A stretch of DNA of 64,000 bases, taken from NCBI RefSeq assembly GCF_039535785.1, contig NZ_BAAAXV010000005.1, forward strand, positions 806,001 through 870,000, read 5' to 3'. Shown here piece after piece: positions 1 to 8,028 of this stretch. The notes under the pieces were generated by a model that was given only the letters and a program-made list of their open reading frames with translations, was not told the origin of the DNA and searched no databases. Source of the stretch: Nonomuraea helvata. Its GTDB lineage: Bacteria; Actinomycetota; Actinomycetes; Streptosporangiales; Streptosporangiaceae. The position numbers and the translations under genes were made by a program. The number at the start of each line of letters is the position of its first letter. Within the stretch, counting starts at the first letter, position 1.

Positions 1-241
1 GGTATGTGCTGTCCGGGCACCACAATGACGCCCGGACGTCGTCGAGCGGGTGGAGCAGCCATTCGATGGCTGTCCACCCCGGAGCGTCGGGGTTGTGGCG
101 GCCTGGCCGGCGACGCAGGTCGGTGCCCAGCTGCTGAAGCGCTGACACCTCCTGGGCAGTAAGACCATCGCGCTGCTGGTAGCGAGACGGGTCGAACGGC
201 CATGTCCACGTGACGTCCGCGGCCGCCGTGTCGACGGCCAC
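1..241 (-). CDS. Partial protein next to the integrase, cut by the left edge
   Basis: The minus strand is open from a GTG at 239-241 to the window edge, about 80 codons without a stop, and gives a protein-like sequence rich in Trp, Pro and Leu (for example WTWPFDPSRY and GWTAIEWLLHP). It begins 14 bases after the stop of the integrase and has the same orientation, so the two are probably one operon. I do not recognise the family. Position right after a tyrosine recombinase suggests a second component of the same mobile element, such as another recombinase or an accessory protein, but no catalytic motif is visible in this fragment. There is no clear ribosome-binding site before the GTG, so the start is uncertain and translation may be coupled. 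Confidence 0.4.
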   Translation of the reverse strand, partial: MAVDTAAADVTWTWPFDPSRYQQRDGLTAQEVSALQQLGTDLRRRPGRHNPDAPGWTAIEWLLHPLDDVRASLWCPDSTY

Positions 242-255
242 TGATGGCGAAAGGG

Positions 256-1329
256 TCACCGGCGCACGGCTCCGAGCCCCTGCTCGCCGAGGCGGGCGAG
301 CATCTCCACGCGCCAGGCATGGATCTGATTCATGCCCTTGGTGAGCTTGTCCGCCAGGTCGCGGCCGGACAAGTGAATGTAGGTGAGCGTCGAGTCGGTC
401 GAGCGGTGGCCGGCGAAGGTGGCGATGGCGTGCAGTTCCCACCCCATCCGGGCCAGGTCGGTCAGGCACAGGTGCCGGGTGGTGTGGGTGGAGAAACGCG
501 GGAGGCCGGCGGCCAGGGCGATCCGGCGGACGACCTTGGACCAGGTCCACAGGCTCAGCGGTTGAGCGTGGTTGCGGCGCGACTCCGACAGGAACAGCGG
601 CCCGCGTGCCCGGCTGATCGTGGCGCGGTGAGTAAGGTAGCCGGACAGCAGCACGCCGGTAGGCGCGGAGTACGGCACCACACGCTCCCGTCGGTTCTTC
701 GTCGTCTCTGCCCGCACCCGCAGCGTCCGGTGGGCCGGGTCCAGGTCATCGGTGCGCAGCGAGCACAACTCCTCCCGGCGCAACGCCGCGTCGTATGCCA
801 ACGCGAGCATCACCCGGTTGCGGACCGGCTCATCAGCGGCGACAGCCAGGATGTCCGTCCACTGCTGCTCAGTGGGGATCCACGGCAGCTTGGTCAGCCT
901 CGGCACCAGGCCCCGCCGATGCCCGCCGTGACGACGACCGGGCGTGTAACGGCCCCGGCCGACCGGGTTGAACTCCCGCAGCCCTTCCTCCATCAGGTAG
1001 TCGTAGAACAGCCGGACGGGAACCAACCGCTGCTGGATGGTGGCGTTGGCTAGGCCCGACCCGGAGTCGATCGACATCACGTTCGCGCCCTTGTGGCTGG
1101 GACGCTCAGTCAGCTCACGCACGTAGGCGGCGACGTGCGCCCGGTTCGCGGCCAGCGGGTCGACGCCCTCCCGGTCGCACATAGCCAGGTACTCGGCCAG
1201 CCCTCGCGCGTACGCGTCGATCGTCCGAGGTGCCCGCCCGAGATCGGTCCACACCCGCAGCCATTCGGCCGCCCGCTCGTGCCTGACCAGGACCGGCCAT
1301 TTCTCCTCCAGCACCACCGTGCCGCCCAA
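256..1329 (-). CDS. Tyrosine-type site-specific recombinase/integrase
   Basis: This 357-residue protein should catalyse strand exchange through a 3'-phosphotyrosine link, integrating or excising a mobile element. An N-terminal SAM-like core-binding domain (about residues 12-115) has the typical pattern GRAPRTIDAYARGL. The catalytic domain (about 150-335) has all expected residues: Arg184 in AALRREEL, Lys211 in TTKN, His282 and Arg285 in HTTRH, His308 in GHRS and the nucleophile Tyr317 in TYIHLS. Length is usual for XerC/D-like and phage-type integrases. It is followed on the same strand by a partial gene and lies just upstream of an IS5-type transposase remnant, so this is the border of a mobile region. 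No attachment site could be identified. The protein looks intact and likely active. Confidence 0.9.
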   Translation of the reverse strand: MGGTVVLEEKWPVLVRHERAAEWLRVWTDLGRAPRTIDAYARGLAEYLAMCDREGVDPLAANRAHVAAYVRELTERPSHKGANVMSIDSGSGLANATIQQRLVPVRLFYDYLMEEGLREFNPVGRGRYTPGRRHGGHRRGLVPRLTKLPWIPTEQQWTDILAVAADEPVRNRVMLALAYDAALRREELCSLRTDDLDPAHRTLRVRAETTKNRRERVVPYSAPTGVLLSGYLTHRATISRARGPLFLSESRRNHAQPLSLWTWSKVVRRIALAAGLPRFSTHTTRHLCLTDLARMGWELHAIATFAGHRSTDSTLTYIHLSGRDLADKLTKGMNQIHAWRVEMLARLGEQGLGAVRR

Positions 1330-1400
1330 CCCATCTCCTCAGTTCGTGGTGGCTCCGCAGAGAGATGATGTTCCCTGCGGCCAGATTCCACGTAACTAGT

Positions 1401-1562
1401 AGGTGGGTGGTGGAAAGGACGCTGTCGTGGATCTCCCAGCGCAGGCGGTGCGTGCGGGACTATGAGCGGTTATCCGAGCATCACGAGGCCATGGTCTTGT
1501 GGGCGATGATCATCCTCATGGGACGACGACTCACACGATCCGCATCTCCCAAATCAACCTGA
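1401..1562 (+). pseudogene. C-terminal remnant of an IS5-family DDE transposase
   Basis: The translation RWVVERTLSWISQRRR followed by RDYERLSEHHEAMVLWAM is the classic C-terminal end of IS5/IS1182-type (DDE_Tnp_1) transposases; the Glu in WVVERT is the third residue of the DDE triad. Only about 50 residues survive. The earlier two thirds, with both Asp residues, are absent: the upstream sequence is the 5' end of the integrase on the other strand. It is therefore a truncated insertion sequence, and it sits between the integrase and the TrmH gene, marking repeated insertion here. No terminal inverted repeat was recognised next to it. Confidence 0.75.
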
Positions 1563-1584
1563 CGATCAGTTTGTACACGGGCAC

Positions 1585-2472
1585 TTAGCGCGGCAACTCC
1601 GCTGACCTCATCAGTCCATGGCAAGCGATGGCCGCCGCAGCCACGACGTTCAGCGAGTCCACGCCCGCTGCCATCGCCGCCGCGCTCATGGGGATACACA
1701 CCGCCTCATCGGCCTCCTCCAGCCAGTGGGACGACAGCCCATCGCCTTCGGAACCCAGCAACAGCGCCACCCGATCCCCCAGCTTGACCGTGTCTATGGG
1801 TGTGGTCGTCTGATCCGGGGTTAGAGCCAGCGTCTGGAAACCTGCTTCCCGCAACTGCGACAGCCCCTCGAACCAGTTGTCCATACGCGCGTACGGGATC
1901 GAGAACACCGCCCCCATCGAGACCTTCACCGCCCGCCGGTACAGCGGATCGGCGCACCGGGGCGACAAGATGATCGCGTCCACCCCCAACGCAGCCGCCG
2001 ACCTGAAGATCGCGCCAACGTTGCTGTGATCAACCAAATCCTCTAGAACCAGAATCCGCCGAGGGTGTTGTTTCGCAACTCCGACGTTGGAGTGGTCCAC
2101 CAGGTCCTCCAGGACGAGCAGCCGCCGCGCGTGCCCCTTCAGCAGGGTCTCGACGGAGGGCAGGGGGAGGCGCTCCATCGAGGCCAGGGCACCGCGATGG
2201 ACCTGGAAGCCCGCGATGCCCGACATGATCTCGTCGCTCACCACGTAGACGAGCGCGTCCCCGAGGACGTCCTCGAGCGAGGCCAGCCAGCGGCGCGTGG
2301 TCAGGACCGAGCGGATCGGATAGCCGGCGCCGATGGCCCGCCTGATCACCTTCTCCCCCTCCGCCAGGAACAGGCCGCGCGAGGCCTCCAGGCTCTTGCG
2401 CAGCTCCACGTCCCTGAGCCGGGTGTAGTCGGACAGGCGGGGGTCGTCGGCGTCGGTTACATACTCAAGCAC
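1585..2472 (-). CDS. TrmH/SpoU-family RNA 2'-O-methyltransferase with a duplicated motif
   Basis: SPOUT-type methyltransferases use S-adenosylmethionine to methylate a ribose 2'-OH in rRNA or tRNA. Family features are clear: the N-terminal substrate-binding part (LFLAEGEKVIRRA, HRGALASMER), the motif with NVGAIFRSAAALG, RCADPLYRRAVKVSMG in the middle, and the knot motifs LLLGSEGDGLS and IPMSAAAMAAGVDSLNV at the end. The oddity is that the conserved stretch LVLEDLVDHSNVG occurs twice, separated by VAKQHPRRI; normal members have it once. The two copies agree at 15 of 16 residues but at only about 35 of 48 nucleotides, so simple recent duplication is unlikely. I chose the GTG at 2472, which overlaps the stop of the DUF4184 gene and matches the usual short N-terminus; an in-frame ATG at 2517 is possible. 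The extra 22 residues may disturb the fold. Confidence 0.85.
   Translation of the reverse strand: MLEYVTDADDPRLSDYTRLRDVELRKSLEASRGLFLAEGEKVIRRAIGAGYPIRSVLTTRRWLASLEDVLGDALVYVVSDEIMSGIAGFQVHRGALASMERLPLPSVETLLKGHARRLLVLEDLVDHSNVGVAKQHPRRILVLEDLVDHSNVGAIFRSAAALGVDAIILSPRCADPLYRRAVKVSMGAVFSIPYARMDNWFEGLSQLREAGFQTLALTPDQTTTPIDTVKLGDRVALLLGSEGDGLSSHWLEEADEAVCIPMSAAAMAAGVDSLNVVAAAAIACHGLMRSAELPR
2014..2127 (-). repeat. Duplicated methyltransferase motif inside the TrmH gene
   Basis: Two coding copies of the same 16-residue motif lie 66 bases apart (2014-2061 and 2080-2127). The protein copies are almost identical, but the codons differ at most synonymous positions, the left copy being more AT-rich. 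This looks like the junction of two homologous genes rather than replication slippage. Confidence 0.8.
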
Positions 2473-3235
2473 CTTCCGATAGTGCCATGCGCTGCCTGAC
2501 CTGCCAGACGGTCGCATAGCAGGTCAGCACCAGGCACAGGCCGATCAAGGTGCCCGCGCCCGTCTTGGTGAGCACGCTGGGGATGCCGAGCTCCGGAGCG
2601 GGCTCGTCCACGAGAGGCCAGAGGAACGCGCCCGCGATCGTGCCGATCGAGCACAGCAGCATGACGAGCCCCCGCACGCGCCGGCTGACCCGCAGGCGTT
2701 CGGGCACGGGACTGTCCGCCATCCGGGACAGGCCGCGCCATCCCCACCACAGCACGATGGCCAGGCCGATCACGGACGAGACGTACTGCAGCAGCCGGAA
2801 GAGCCTGATCACGCCGAACACCCGGATCGACAGCCAGTCACCCCACTCTCCGGGGCCGCTGGAGTGCGTGAAGGAGTCCCAGAAGACGTGGGAGGCCGCG
2901 CCGATCACCGCTCCGACGGCCATGGGGACGAGTTGGGGCCGCGAGGAGGCCAGGACGGCGGCGCGGCCCCCGAGCGAGGGCGGGAGCAGCGAGATCAGGG
3001 GTTCCCTGAAGACGCCGTGGAAGAGCGGCAGCAGCAGCAGGACGGAGGCGAGGTCGATGGTGACCACGCCGACCCAGGAGTGCCATTTGCCGTAGTCGGG
3101 CAGGAACGGCAGGAAGATCGGCAGGTCGGGGACCATCGCCCCGAGCGCCAGCGCCCACGGATCGGCGAACCTGCGTACGCGCGGCGACGACATCAGCGGC
3201 ACCACCGCGGCCATGTGACTGGGCGTGAACGGCAA
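2465..3235 (-). CDS. DUF4184 family membrane protein
   Basis: A 256-residue polytopic protein with about six hydrophobic segments. The N-terminus LPFTPSHMAAVVPL is the DUF4184 signature (usually MPFTxSH), followed by an early acidic motif GAMVPDLP and later GAASHVFWDSFTH. Conserved His and Asp residues of this family suggest a membrane-bound metal-dependent hydrolase, but no substrate is known. I place the start at the TTG at 3235 because it puts the family N-terminus first and follows a strong GGAGGGGGG ribosome-binding site; the ATGs at 3289 and 3268 lack good sites. The gene is read away from the CDF-like transporter, with a shared upstream region, and its stop overlaps the start of the TrmH gene, suggesting co-transcription. 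Confidence 0.8.
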   Translation of the reverse strand: MPFTPSHMAAVVPLMSSPRVRRFADPWALALGAMVPDLPIFLPFLPDYGKWHSWVGVVTIDLASVLLLLPLFHGVFREPLISLLPPSLGGRAAVLASSRPQLVPMAVGAVIGAASHVFWDSFTHSSGPGEWGDWLSIRVFGVIRLFRLLQYVSSVIGLAIVLWWGWRGLSRMADSPVPERLRVSRRVRGLVMLLCSIGTIAGAFLWPLVDEPAPELGIPSVLTKTGAGTLIGLCLVLTCYATVWQVRQRMALSEGA

Positions 3236-3379
3236 ACCGGGCCCCCCTCCGTTGCGATCAGCGCTCATTATGCGGGCAAACTTGTCCATCCTTTGCCGCC
3301 CGGACGCTACGTTACGGTACGTAGTGGGTACATTACATATCGCTGTCGACGGCCGGATAGCCGGGGAGTGCGGAGGGTC

Positions 3380-4018
3380 ATGGTGCCTGACCAGCGGATT
3401 CATGAGCATCCGGCCGCGTCAGCAGAGTGGCTGCGCGCTGCCCGCGCCGCCCGTTCGCTCTCGATCGCCACGCTTGTCTGGCTGGGCATCGAGAGCACAC
3501 TGGGCCTGGCAGCCGGCTTCGCGGCGCATTCCCTGGCGCTGATCGGGTGGGGCCTGTCGTCGTTCGTGGAGGCGGCGGCCAGCCTGATCGTGGTGTGGCG
3601 GTTCACCGGCGCCCGCACGCTCTCGCTGAGCGCGGAGCGCACCGCCCGGCGGGCGGTCGCGGTGAGCTGCTGGCTGCTCGCGCCCTACCTCGTCCTCCAT
3701 GTGGTCTACGACCTGGACGCCGGGCAGCGGTCCGCGCCTAGCGTGCTGGGGATTCTGGTGACCACGTTCAGCCTGATCAGCATGCCTGCTCTGGGGATCG
3801 CCAAGCGGCGGCTCGGGGCGCGGCTGGCGTCCGCGGCCACGTCGGGAGAGGGCGCGCAGAACCTCATCTGCGCCGCCATGGCGGCAGGGGTGCTGGCGAG
3901 CCTGTGGCTCAACACGCTGGGCTGGTGGTGGGTCGATCCGGCCGTGGCGGTGGCGCTGGCCGGGGTCGCCGTTCGGGAGGGCGGACGGGCCTGGCGTGGC
4001 CACGGCTGCTGCCATTAG
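3380..4018 (+). CDS. CDF-like cation transporter
   Basis: A 212-residue membrane protein with five to six predicted helices, resembling the transmembrane part of cation diffusion facilitators. The second helix carries the CDF pattern SLALIGWGLSSFVEAAASL, though with Glu instead of the usual Asp, and the last part has the matching DPAVAVALAGVAVREG. The C-terminal cytoplasmic domain of classical CDFs is missing, as is common in this short actinobacterial type. It may export a divalent metal ion; the ion cannot be predicted. The start is the ATG at 3380, six bases after GGAGG. It diverges from the DUF4184 gene. No close operon partner follows; the next gene begins about 200 bases downstream after an AT-richer gap. 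Confidence 0.75.
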   Translation: MVPDQRIHEHPAASAEWLRAARAARSLSIATLVWLGIESTLGLAAGFAAHSLALIGWGLSSFVEAAASLIVVWRFTGARTLSLSAERTARRAVAVSCWLLAPYLVLHVVYDLDAGQRSAPSVLGILVTTFSLISMPALGIAKRRLGARLASAATSGEGAQNLICAAMAAGVLASLWLNTLGWWWVDPAVAVALAGVAVREGGRAWRGHGCCH

Positions 4019-4212
4019 CCACTCCATCCGCCGATCACCCATACCTCTCCGAAAACATCACACAGATAGGAAACATCACCTACAGACGGTAATCACCGCA
4101 CCAAAAGGGCTGTTTTCCCACACTCAGCACACCGAGTATCGTTCCCGGAGTATTGCGGAGCATCTCCCGCTAGGGTCTCCGAGAAAGTTCAAGCCATAGC
4201 TAAGAGGACATC

Positions 4213-5985
4213 GTGGGGCGACACCGCACAGACGAGCTCGACGGCGGATACAGATCGCACGAACCCCCGGCCCGCAGACGCTCCAGCAGCGGTCGCGGCA
4301 GGGTGATCGTGCCGCTGGCCGGTGCCGTCGCGCTGGCCGTGCTCCTCGGTGTCGCCGCGTTCGTCATCTTCAACCGCGATCACGACTGCTCGGGCGGCAA
4401 GCTGGCGCTGCGCGTCGTCGCCACCCCCGACATCCAGCCCGCCCTCAACAAGATCGCGGGCAACTACAACAAGGCCATGCACTCGATAGACAGCAAGTGC
4501 GTCGAGGTGACGGTGGCTAAGGAGGCCGCGGCCAGGACCGCGAACGCGGTGGCAGCGGGCAAGGTCAACGCCGACTTCTGGGTGGCCGACTCCAGCCTGC
4601 TGATGGAGAGCCTGCGCACCACCCCGGCCGGCCAGGCGCTGCCGCAGGTGGACGGCTCGATCGCGGCCTCGCCCGTGGTGCTGGCGGCGGCCAAGTCGTT
4701 CGCGTCGAAACTGACCGGCACCCTCCAGCCGAGCTGGGCGGCGATGATCTCGGCGGCGAACGTGGCCAACGTGGACGGTCCGGGCAAGAAGGTCCGCGTG
4801 CTCGCGCTCGACCCCCAGAAGAACTCCGCCGGGCTGGCCGCGCTGCTGGCCGCCGCCGGCGCGGCGAAGGAGGCCAAGCAGGACAAGGCCCTGGTCGGCG
4901 CGCTGAAGGAGCTGTCGGGGCAGCTCGCGTCCGACTCGACGGCGCTGCTGGCGAGCCTCACGGTGAAGTCGGGCAGCAGGGTGCCCGTCGGCGTCGCCTC
5001 CGAGCAGGCCATCTACGCCCACAACGCGAAAAAGCCGGAGAACCCGGTGGTCGCGCTCTATCCGAAGGAAGGCACGCTGAGCCTCGACTACCCGGTCACG
5101 ATCCTCACCAAGGATCCGTCGGTGCTCAAGGCCGCGGCGGACTTCAAGCAGGACCTCGCCACGGAGTCGGCCAAGAAGGTCCTGCGCGAGGCGGGCTTCC
5201 GGAGCACGGACGGCAAGGCGGGCGACGCGCTCTCGAAGGACAAGGGGTTCACGCCTGAGACGCCGCCGGCCCTGGAGCCGCCGGACGGCGCGACCGTCGC
5301 CAGGATGGTGCAGACCTGGTCCAGGCTGAACCTCGGCAGCCGCCTGCTCACGCTGCTCGACGTCTCCGGCACGATGGCGCTGCCCGTCCCCGGTACGGGG
5401 ATGACCCGCATGCAGGCCATCAACAAGATCGCCACCGAGGGCCTCGGCCTGTTCCCCGCCGACTCCGAGCTGGGCCTGTGGACGTTCTCCACGCACATGG
5501 ACGGACAGGGCAGGGACTGGAAGGAGCTCGTCTCCGTGGGCCCGCTCAGCGAGTCGATCAACGGGACGCTCCGCAAGGACATGATGGTCAAGACGTTCGC
5601 CTCGATCCAGGCCAAGGCCACGGGCGACACCGGGCTGAACGACACGATCAAGGCCGCGTACACGCAGATGACCAAGACATACGCGGAAGACAAGATCAAC
5701 ACGATGGTCATCCTCACGGACGGCGCCGGCAACGACGACCCGGACGGCGGCGTGAAGAACGGCGAGATCCTGCAGTTCCTGAAGAAGACCTACAACCCGA
5801 AGCGGCCCGTCAGCATCCTGCTGATCGCGTTCGGTCCGGAGGCCGAGAAGGGCAAGCAGCAGATGGACGCCCTGGCCAAGGCCACGGGCGGCGAGGCGTA
5901 CATCGCCAAGAACATCCTCCAGGTGCGCGACTTCTTCCTCCAGGGCATGGAACGCCGCCTCTGCACCCCCAACTGCGACGGGTGA
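4213..5985 (+). CDS. Membrane-anchored substrate-binding and von Willebrand A domain protein
   Basis: 590 residues. A short cytoplasmic, Arg-rich N-terminus is followed by one transmembrane helix (about residues 31-53), so the rest faces outward. Residues about 62-350 resemble a type 2 periplasmic substrate-binding domain (LALRVVATPDIQPALNKIA at its start). Residues about 375-580 form a VWA domain with a MIDAS metal site: DVSGT, a Thr in TGLNDT and the Asp in ILTDGAG. This fusion is recurrent in actinobacteria; the ligand is unknown. It may bind a cell-wall or extracellular ligand through Mg2+. Start is the GTG at 4213 after AAGAGG. The next gene is an ECF sigma/anti-sigma fusion in the same direction, about 210 bases away across a hairpin. 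Confidence 0.85.
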   Translation: MGRHRTDELDGGYRSHEPPARRRSSSGRGRVIVPLAGAVALAVLLGVAAFVIFNRDHDCSGGKLALRVVATPDIQPALNKIAGNYNKAMHSIDSKCVEVTVAKEAAARTANAVAAGKVNADFWVADSSLLMESLRTTPAGQALPQVDGSIAASPVVLAAAKSFASKLTGTLQPSWAAMISAANVANVDGPGKKVRVLALDPQKNSAGLAALLAAAGAAKEAKQDKALVGALKELSGQLASDSTALLASLTVKSGSRVPVGVASEQAIYAHNAKKPENPVVALYPKEGTLSLDYPVTILTKDPSVLKAAADFKQDLATESAKKVLREAGFRSTDGKAGDALSKDKGFTPETPPALEPPDGATVARMVQTWSRLNLGSRLLTLLDVSGTMALPVPGTGMTRMQAINKIATEGLGLFPADSELGLWTFSTHMDGQGRDWKELVSVGPLSESINGTLRKDMMVKTFASIQAKATGDTGLNDTIKAAYTQMTKTYAEDKINTMVILTDGAGNDDPDGGVKNGEILQFLKKTYNPKRPVSILLIAFGPEAEKGKQQMDALAKATGGEAYIAKNILQVRDFFLQGMERRLCTPNCDG

Positions 5986-5986
5986 G

Positions 5987-6058
5987 GGAGCGCCGTCGCC
6001 TGGACTGAGGAACGCAGGGAGCGTAGCGACCGGAGTGACGAGGGAAGGCGACGGCTCC
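5987..6058. repeat. Inverted-repeat element between the VWA and sigma genes
   Basis: Perfect 10-base arms GCCGTCGCCT (5992-6001) and AGGCGACGGC (6046-6055), extended imperfectly by GGAG/TCC, enclose 44 bases with purine-rich runs such as GGAGCGTAGCGACC. It begins right after the stop of the VWA gene and has no T-run. It resembles the REP-like palindromic elements scattered in actinomycete genomes and could also act as a weak terminator or mRNA end. Confidence 0.5.
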
Positions 6059-6198
6059 AAGCGACCGAACCCGCCTCTGCGGAGCAGAGGCCATAAGCAC
6101 GCATAGCGGTTGGGCATGGCGGGCGAACCCGTCATGACGAGGCCGCGTCCTCTCCGCGTGGGGCTTGAGTGCCCGTTCTACCCGCGGGGAGGGGATCC

Positions 6199-7752
6199 GT
6201 GCCCGGATGGCCGTCCATCGGTCGCGCCGAGGAGCATGAGCTGGTCGAGGCTCTGCGCCGCGCGCACACCGACGCTCCCGCCAAGCTGTACGACTCCTAC
6301 GCCGAGCGGCTGCACGACTACGCCGCCTCCTTCGCCGCCGACGTGGCCGCGGACGCCGTGCACGACGCCCTGGTCACCGCGCAGGGGTGCGTGCACCGGC
6401 TGAAGGAGCCGGCCAGGCTGCGCGCCTGGCTGTACGCGCTGACCAGGTTCCAGGTGCGGGCCAGGCTGGCGCATCGGACGCCCGCTGAGGGCATGCCGCT
6501 GCCGGTGCTCGAGGAGCACGACGACCCCGAGCTGGCCGACCTGGTCCACGAGACGCTGGGCGAGCTGAGCAGGAGCGAGCGCGAGGTCCTGGAGCTGTCG
6601 CTGCGCCACGGCCTGACGCCGGCCGAGGTCGGCGCGGTGCTCGGGCTGACCTCGCGGCAGGCGGTGGGCAGGCTCGGCAGGGCCCGCGACCACCTGGAGA
6701 ACGCCGCCGCCGCCGTGGTGCTGGCCAGGACGGGCCGGGCGCACTGCCCTGACCTGTCAGCCATGCTGGACGGCTGCGAGTCCCCGCTCACCCCGCTGCT
6801 GCGGCGGCGGCTGTCGGGGCACATCGGCGGATGCGAGGTGTGCACCGAGGGCCGGCACCGGCAGGTCTCGGCGGGGCGGCTCCTGGACATGGTGCCGGTC
6901 GCGTACCCGCCCATCTCGCTGCGCCGCCGCGTGATCGACACGTGCGTCAACCCCGAACGCGACCAGACCCGCACCCTGATCACCGATCGCGGGGACAGCT
7001 TCGACAAGGCCGGCTTCCCCGTGGCCGTCGAGCCCCGCTCGCGGCGACGCAGACCGCGCCGCCTGGCGCCGGTCCTGCTGGCGGGCGCGTGCGTGCTGGC
7101 CGCGACGGGGGCCATGGTCGCGATCAACGGCGGCGACGCCTCCGATGACACTCCCCTGCGGGCCGCGCCCTCGCCCACCGTCTCCCTCGAGGAGAGCCCT
7201 GGGGAGGACACCACGGAGGACACCACGGAGGACCCGCCGACGCCCGAGCCCACGGACGAGCAGGACGAGCTCACGCCGGCCCCCACGCCCAGCCGCACCC
7301 CCTCCGGCCGCGCCACCCCGACGGCGCGGCCGAGCGCCAGGCAGGCGACCGTCCCGACCCCCGCCCGCCGCAGGCCGGCACCCGGCGCCCGGCTCGGCAC
7401 CTCGTGCCCGCAGGCGCTCGACGGCGCGGCCAAGATCGGGATCCGAGCCCGCAACGCCGCGGTCTCGTGGGTGGCGACCGCCTCGCCAGGACTGGACGTG
7501 TTCCCGGCGAGCGGGTCGATCAAGGCCGGCGGCTCCGTGGCGATCTGGGTGACGGTCCTCGACCCGGACAGCTCGGGCAGGGGCCGCGTCACCTTCACCT
7601 CGAACGGCGGCACCGCGAGCTGCTCGCTGACCTGGAACGGCCGTACGGGGCAGACGTCCGAGCCGACCCGTGAGCCGACGGCCTCCGCCGAGCCCAGCGC
7701 GTCGCCCTCCGAGACCGCGTCCGCGGACGACGCCGAAAATCTCGACGGCTAA
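6199..7752 (+). CDS. ECF sigma factor fused to a zinc-finger anti-sigma and an extracytoplasmic domain
   Basis: 517 residues combining parts that are usually separate. Residues about 10-95 resemble sigma region 2 (AKLYDSYAERLHDY, LRAWLYALTRFQVR); about 115-165 is sigma region 4 with its helix-turn-helix (LSRSEREVLELSLRHG, TPAEVGAVLGLTSRQAVGRL). It is followed by a zinc-binding anti-sigma motif, HIGGCEVC (H-x3-C-x2-C), one transmembrane helix near residues 285-305 (LAPVLLAGACVLAATGAMVAI), a Pro/Thr/Glu-rich stalk and a roughly 100-residue Ig/BACON-like C-terminal domain with two cysteines. This predicts a membrane-held sigma factor released by a signal or proteolysis. The start GTG at 6199 follows GGGGAGGGG; an upstream in-frame GTG at 6169 has no such site. 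The C-terminal tail is Ser/Glu/Pro-rich. Confidence 0.85.
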   Translation: MPGWPSIGRAEEHELVEALRRAHTDAPAKLYDSYAERLHDYAASFAADVAADAVHDALVTAQGCVHRLKEPARLRAWLYALTRFQVRARLAHRTPAEGMPLPVLEEHDDPELADLVHETLGELSRSEREVLELSLRHGLTPAEVGAVLGLTSRQAVGRLGRARDHLENAAAAVVLARTGRAHCPDLSAMLDGCESPLTPLLRRRLSGHIGGCEVCTEGRHRQVSAGRLLDMVPVAYPPISLRRRVIDTCVNPERDQTRTLITDRGDSFDKAGFPVAVEPRSRRRRPRRLAPVLLAGACVLAATGAMVAINGGDASDDTPLRAAPSPTVSLEESPGEDTTEDTTEDPPTPEPTDEQDELTPAPTPSRTPSGRATPTARPSARQATVPTPARRRPAPGARLGTSCPQALDGAAKIGIRARNAAVSWVATASPGLDVFPASGSIKAGGSVAIWVTVLDPDSSGRGRVTFTSNGGTASCSLTWNGRTGQTSEPTREPTASAEPSASPSETASADDAENLDG

Positions 7753-7770
7753 AAGATCACCATTGTGTAG

Positions 7771-7797
7771 ATCGGCATTTATAGCCGACATAAATGG
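7771..7797. promoter_or_regulatory. Overlapping palindromes upstream of the polysaccharide operon
   Basis: Two mutually exclusive stems overlap here: TCGGC/GCCGA (7772-7776 with 7784-7788) and CATTTAT/ATAAATG (7776-7782 with 7790-7796). They lie in the 276-base AT-richer gap between the sigma fusion and the first gene of the polysaccharide operon. They could be a protein-binding site or an RNA switch-like element. No terminator T-run follows. Otherwise the gap shows no gene. Confidence 0.3.
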
Positions 7798-8028
7798 ATG
7801 ATTTGACCCTTCACTCGAAGACGACTGTCCACATAGGGCATTGTGGTGTGTCTGGAAGCAGGCCCGAGGCCGAAACCCCTTGACTACGCGTTGAAACCCC
7901 ACGAGAAAATCTTTGTATGCCGGTAAACCAGGGTGCGTCGCCAAGCGTCGGCATTGACGTCCCATGGCACAGATTGGTCCCATGAAATAGCGATCAGTAG
8001 TGCTTTGATAACAGAGCAGGAGAGAAGG

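Noticed and set aside
2864..4018. 384-residue form of the CDF-like transporter
   Set aside because: Its first 170 residues are antisense to the DUF4184 gene; ATG 3380 has GGAGG in front and starts the hydrophobic protein.
4189..6135. A 648-residue minus-strand open frame
   Set aside because: Antisense to the substrate-binding/VWA gene, whose motifs and ribosome site are clear; the composition is typical of a shadow frame.
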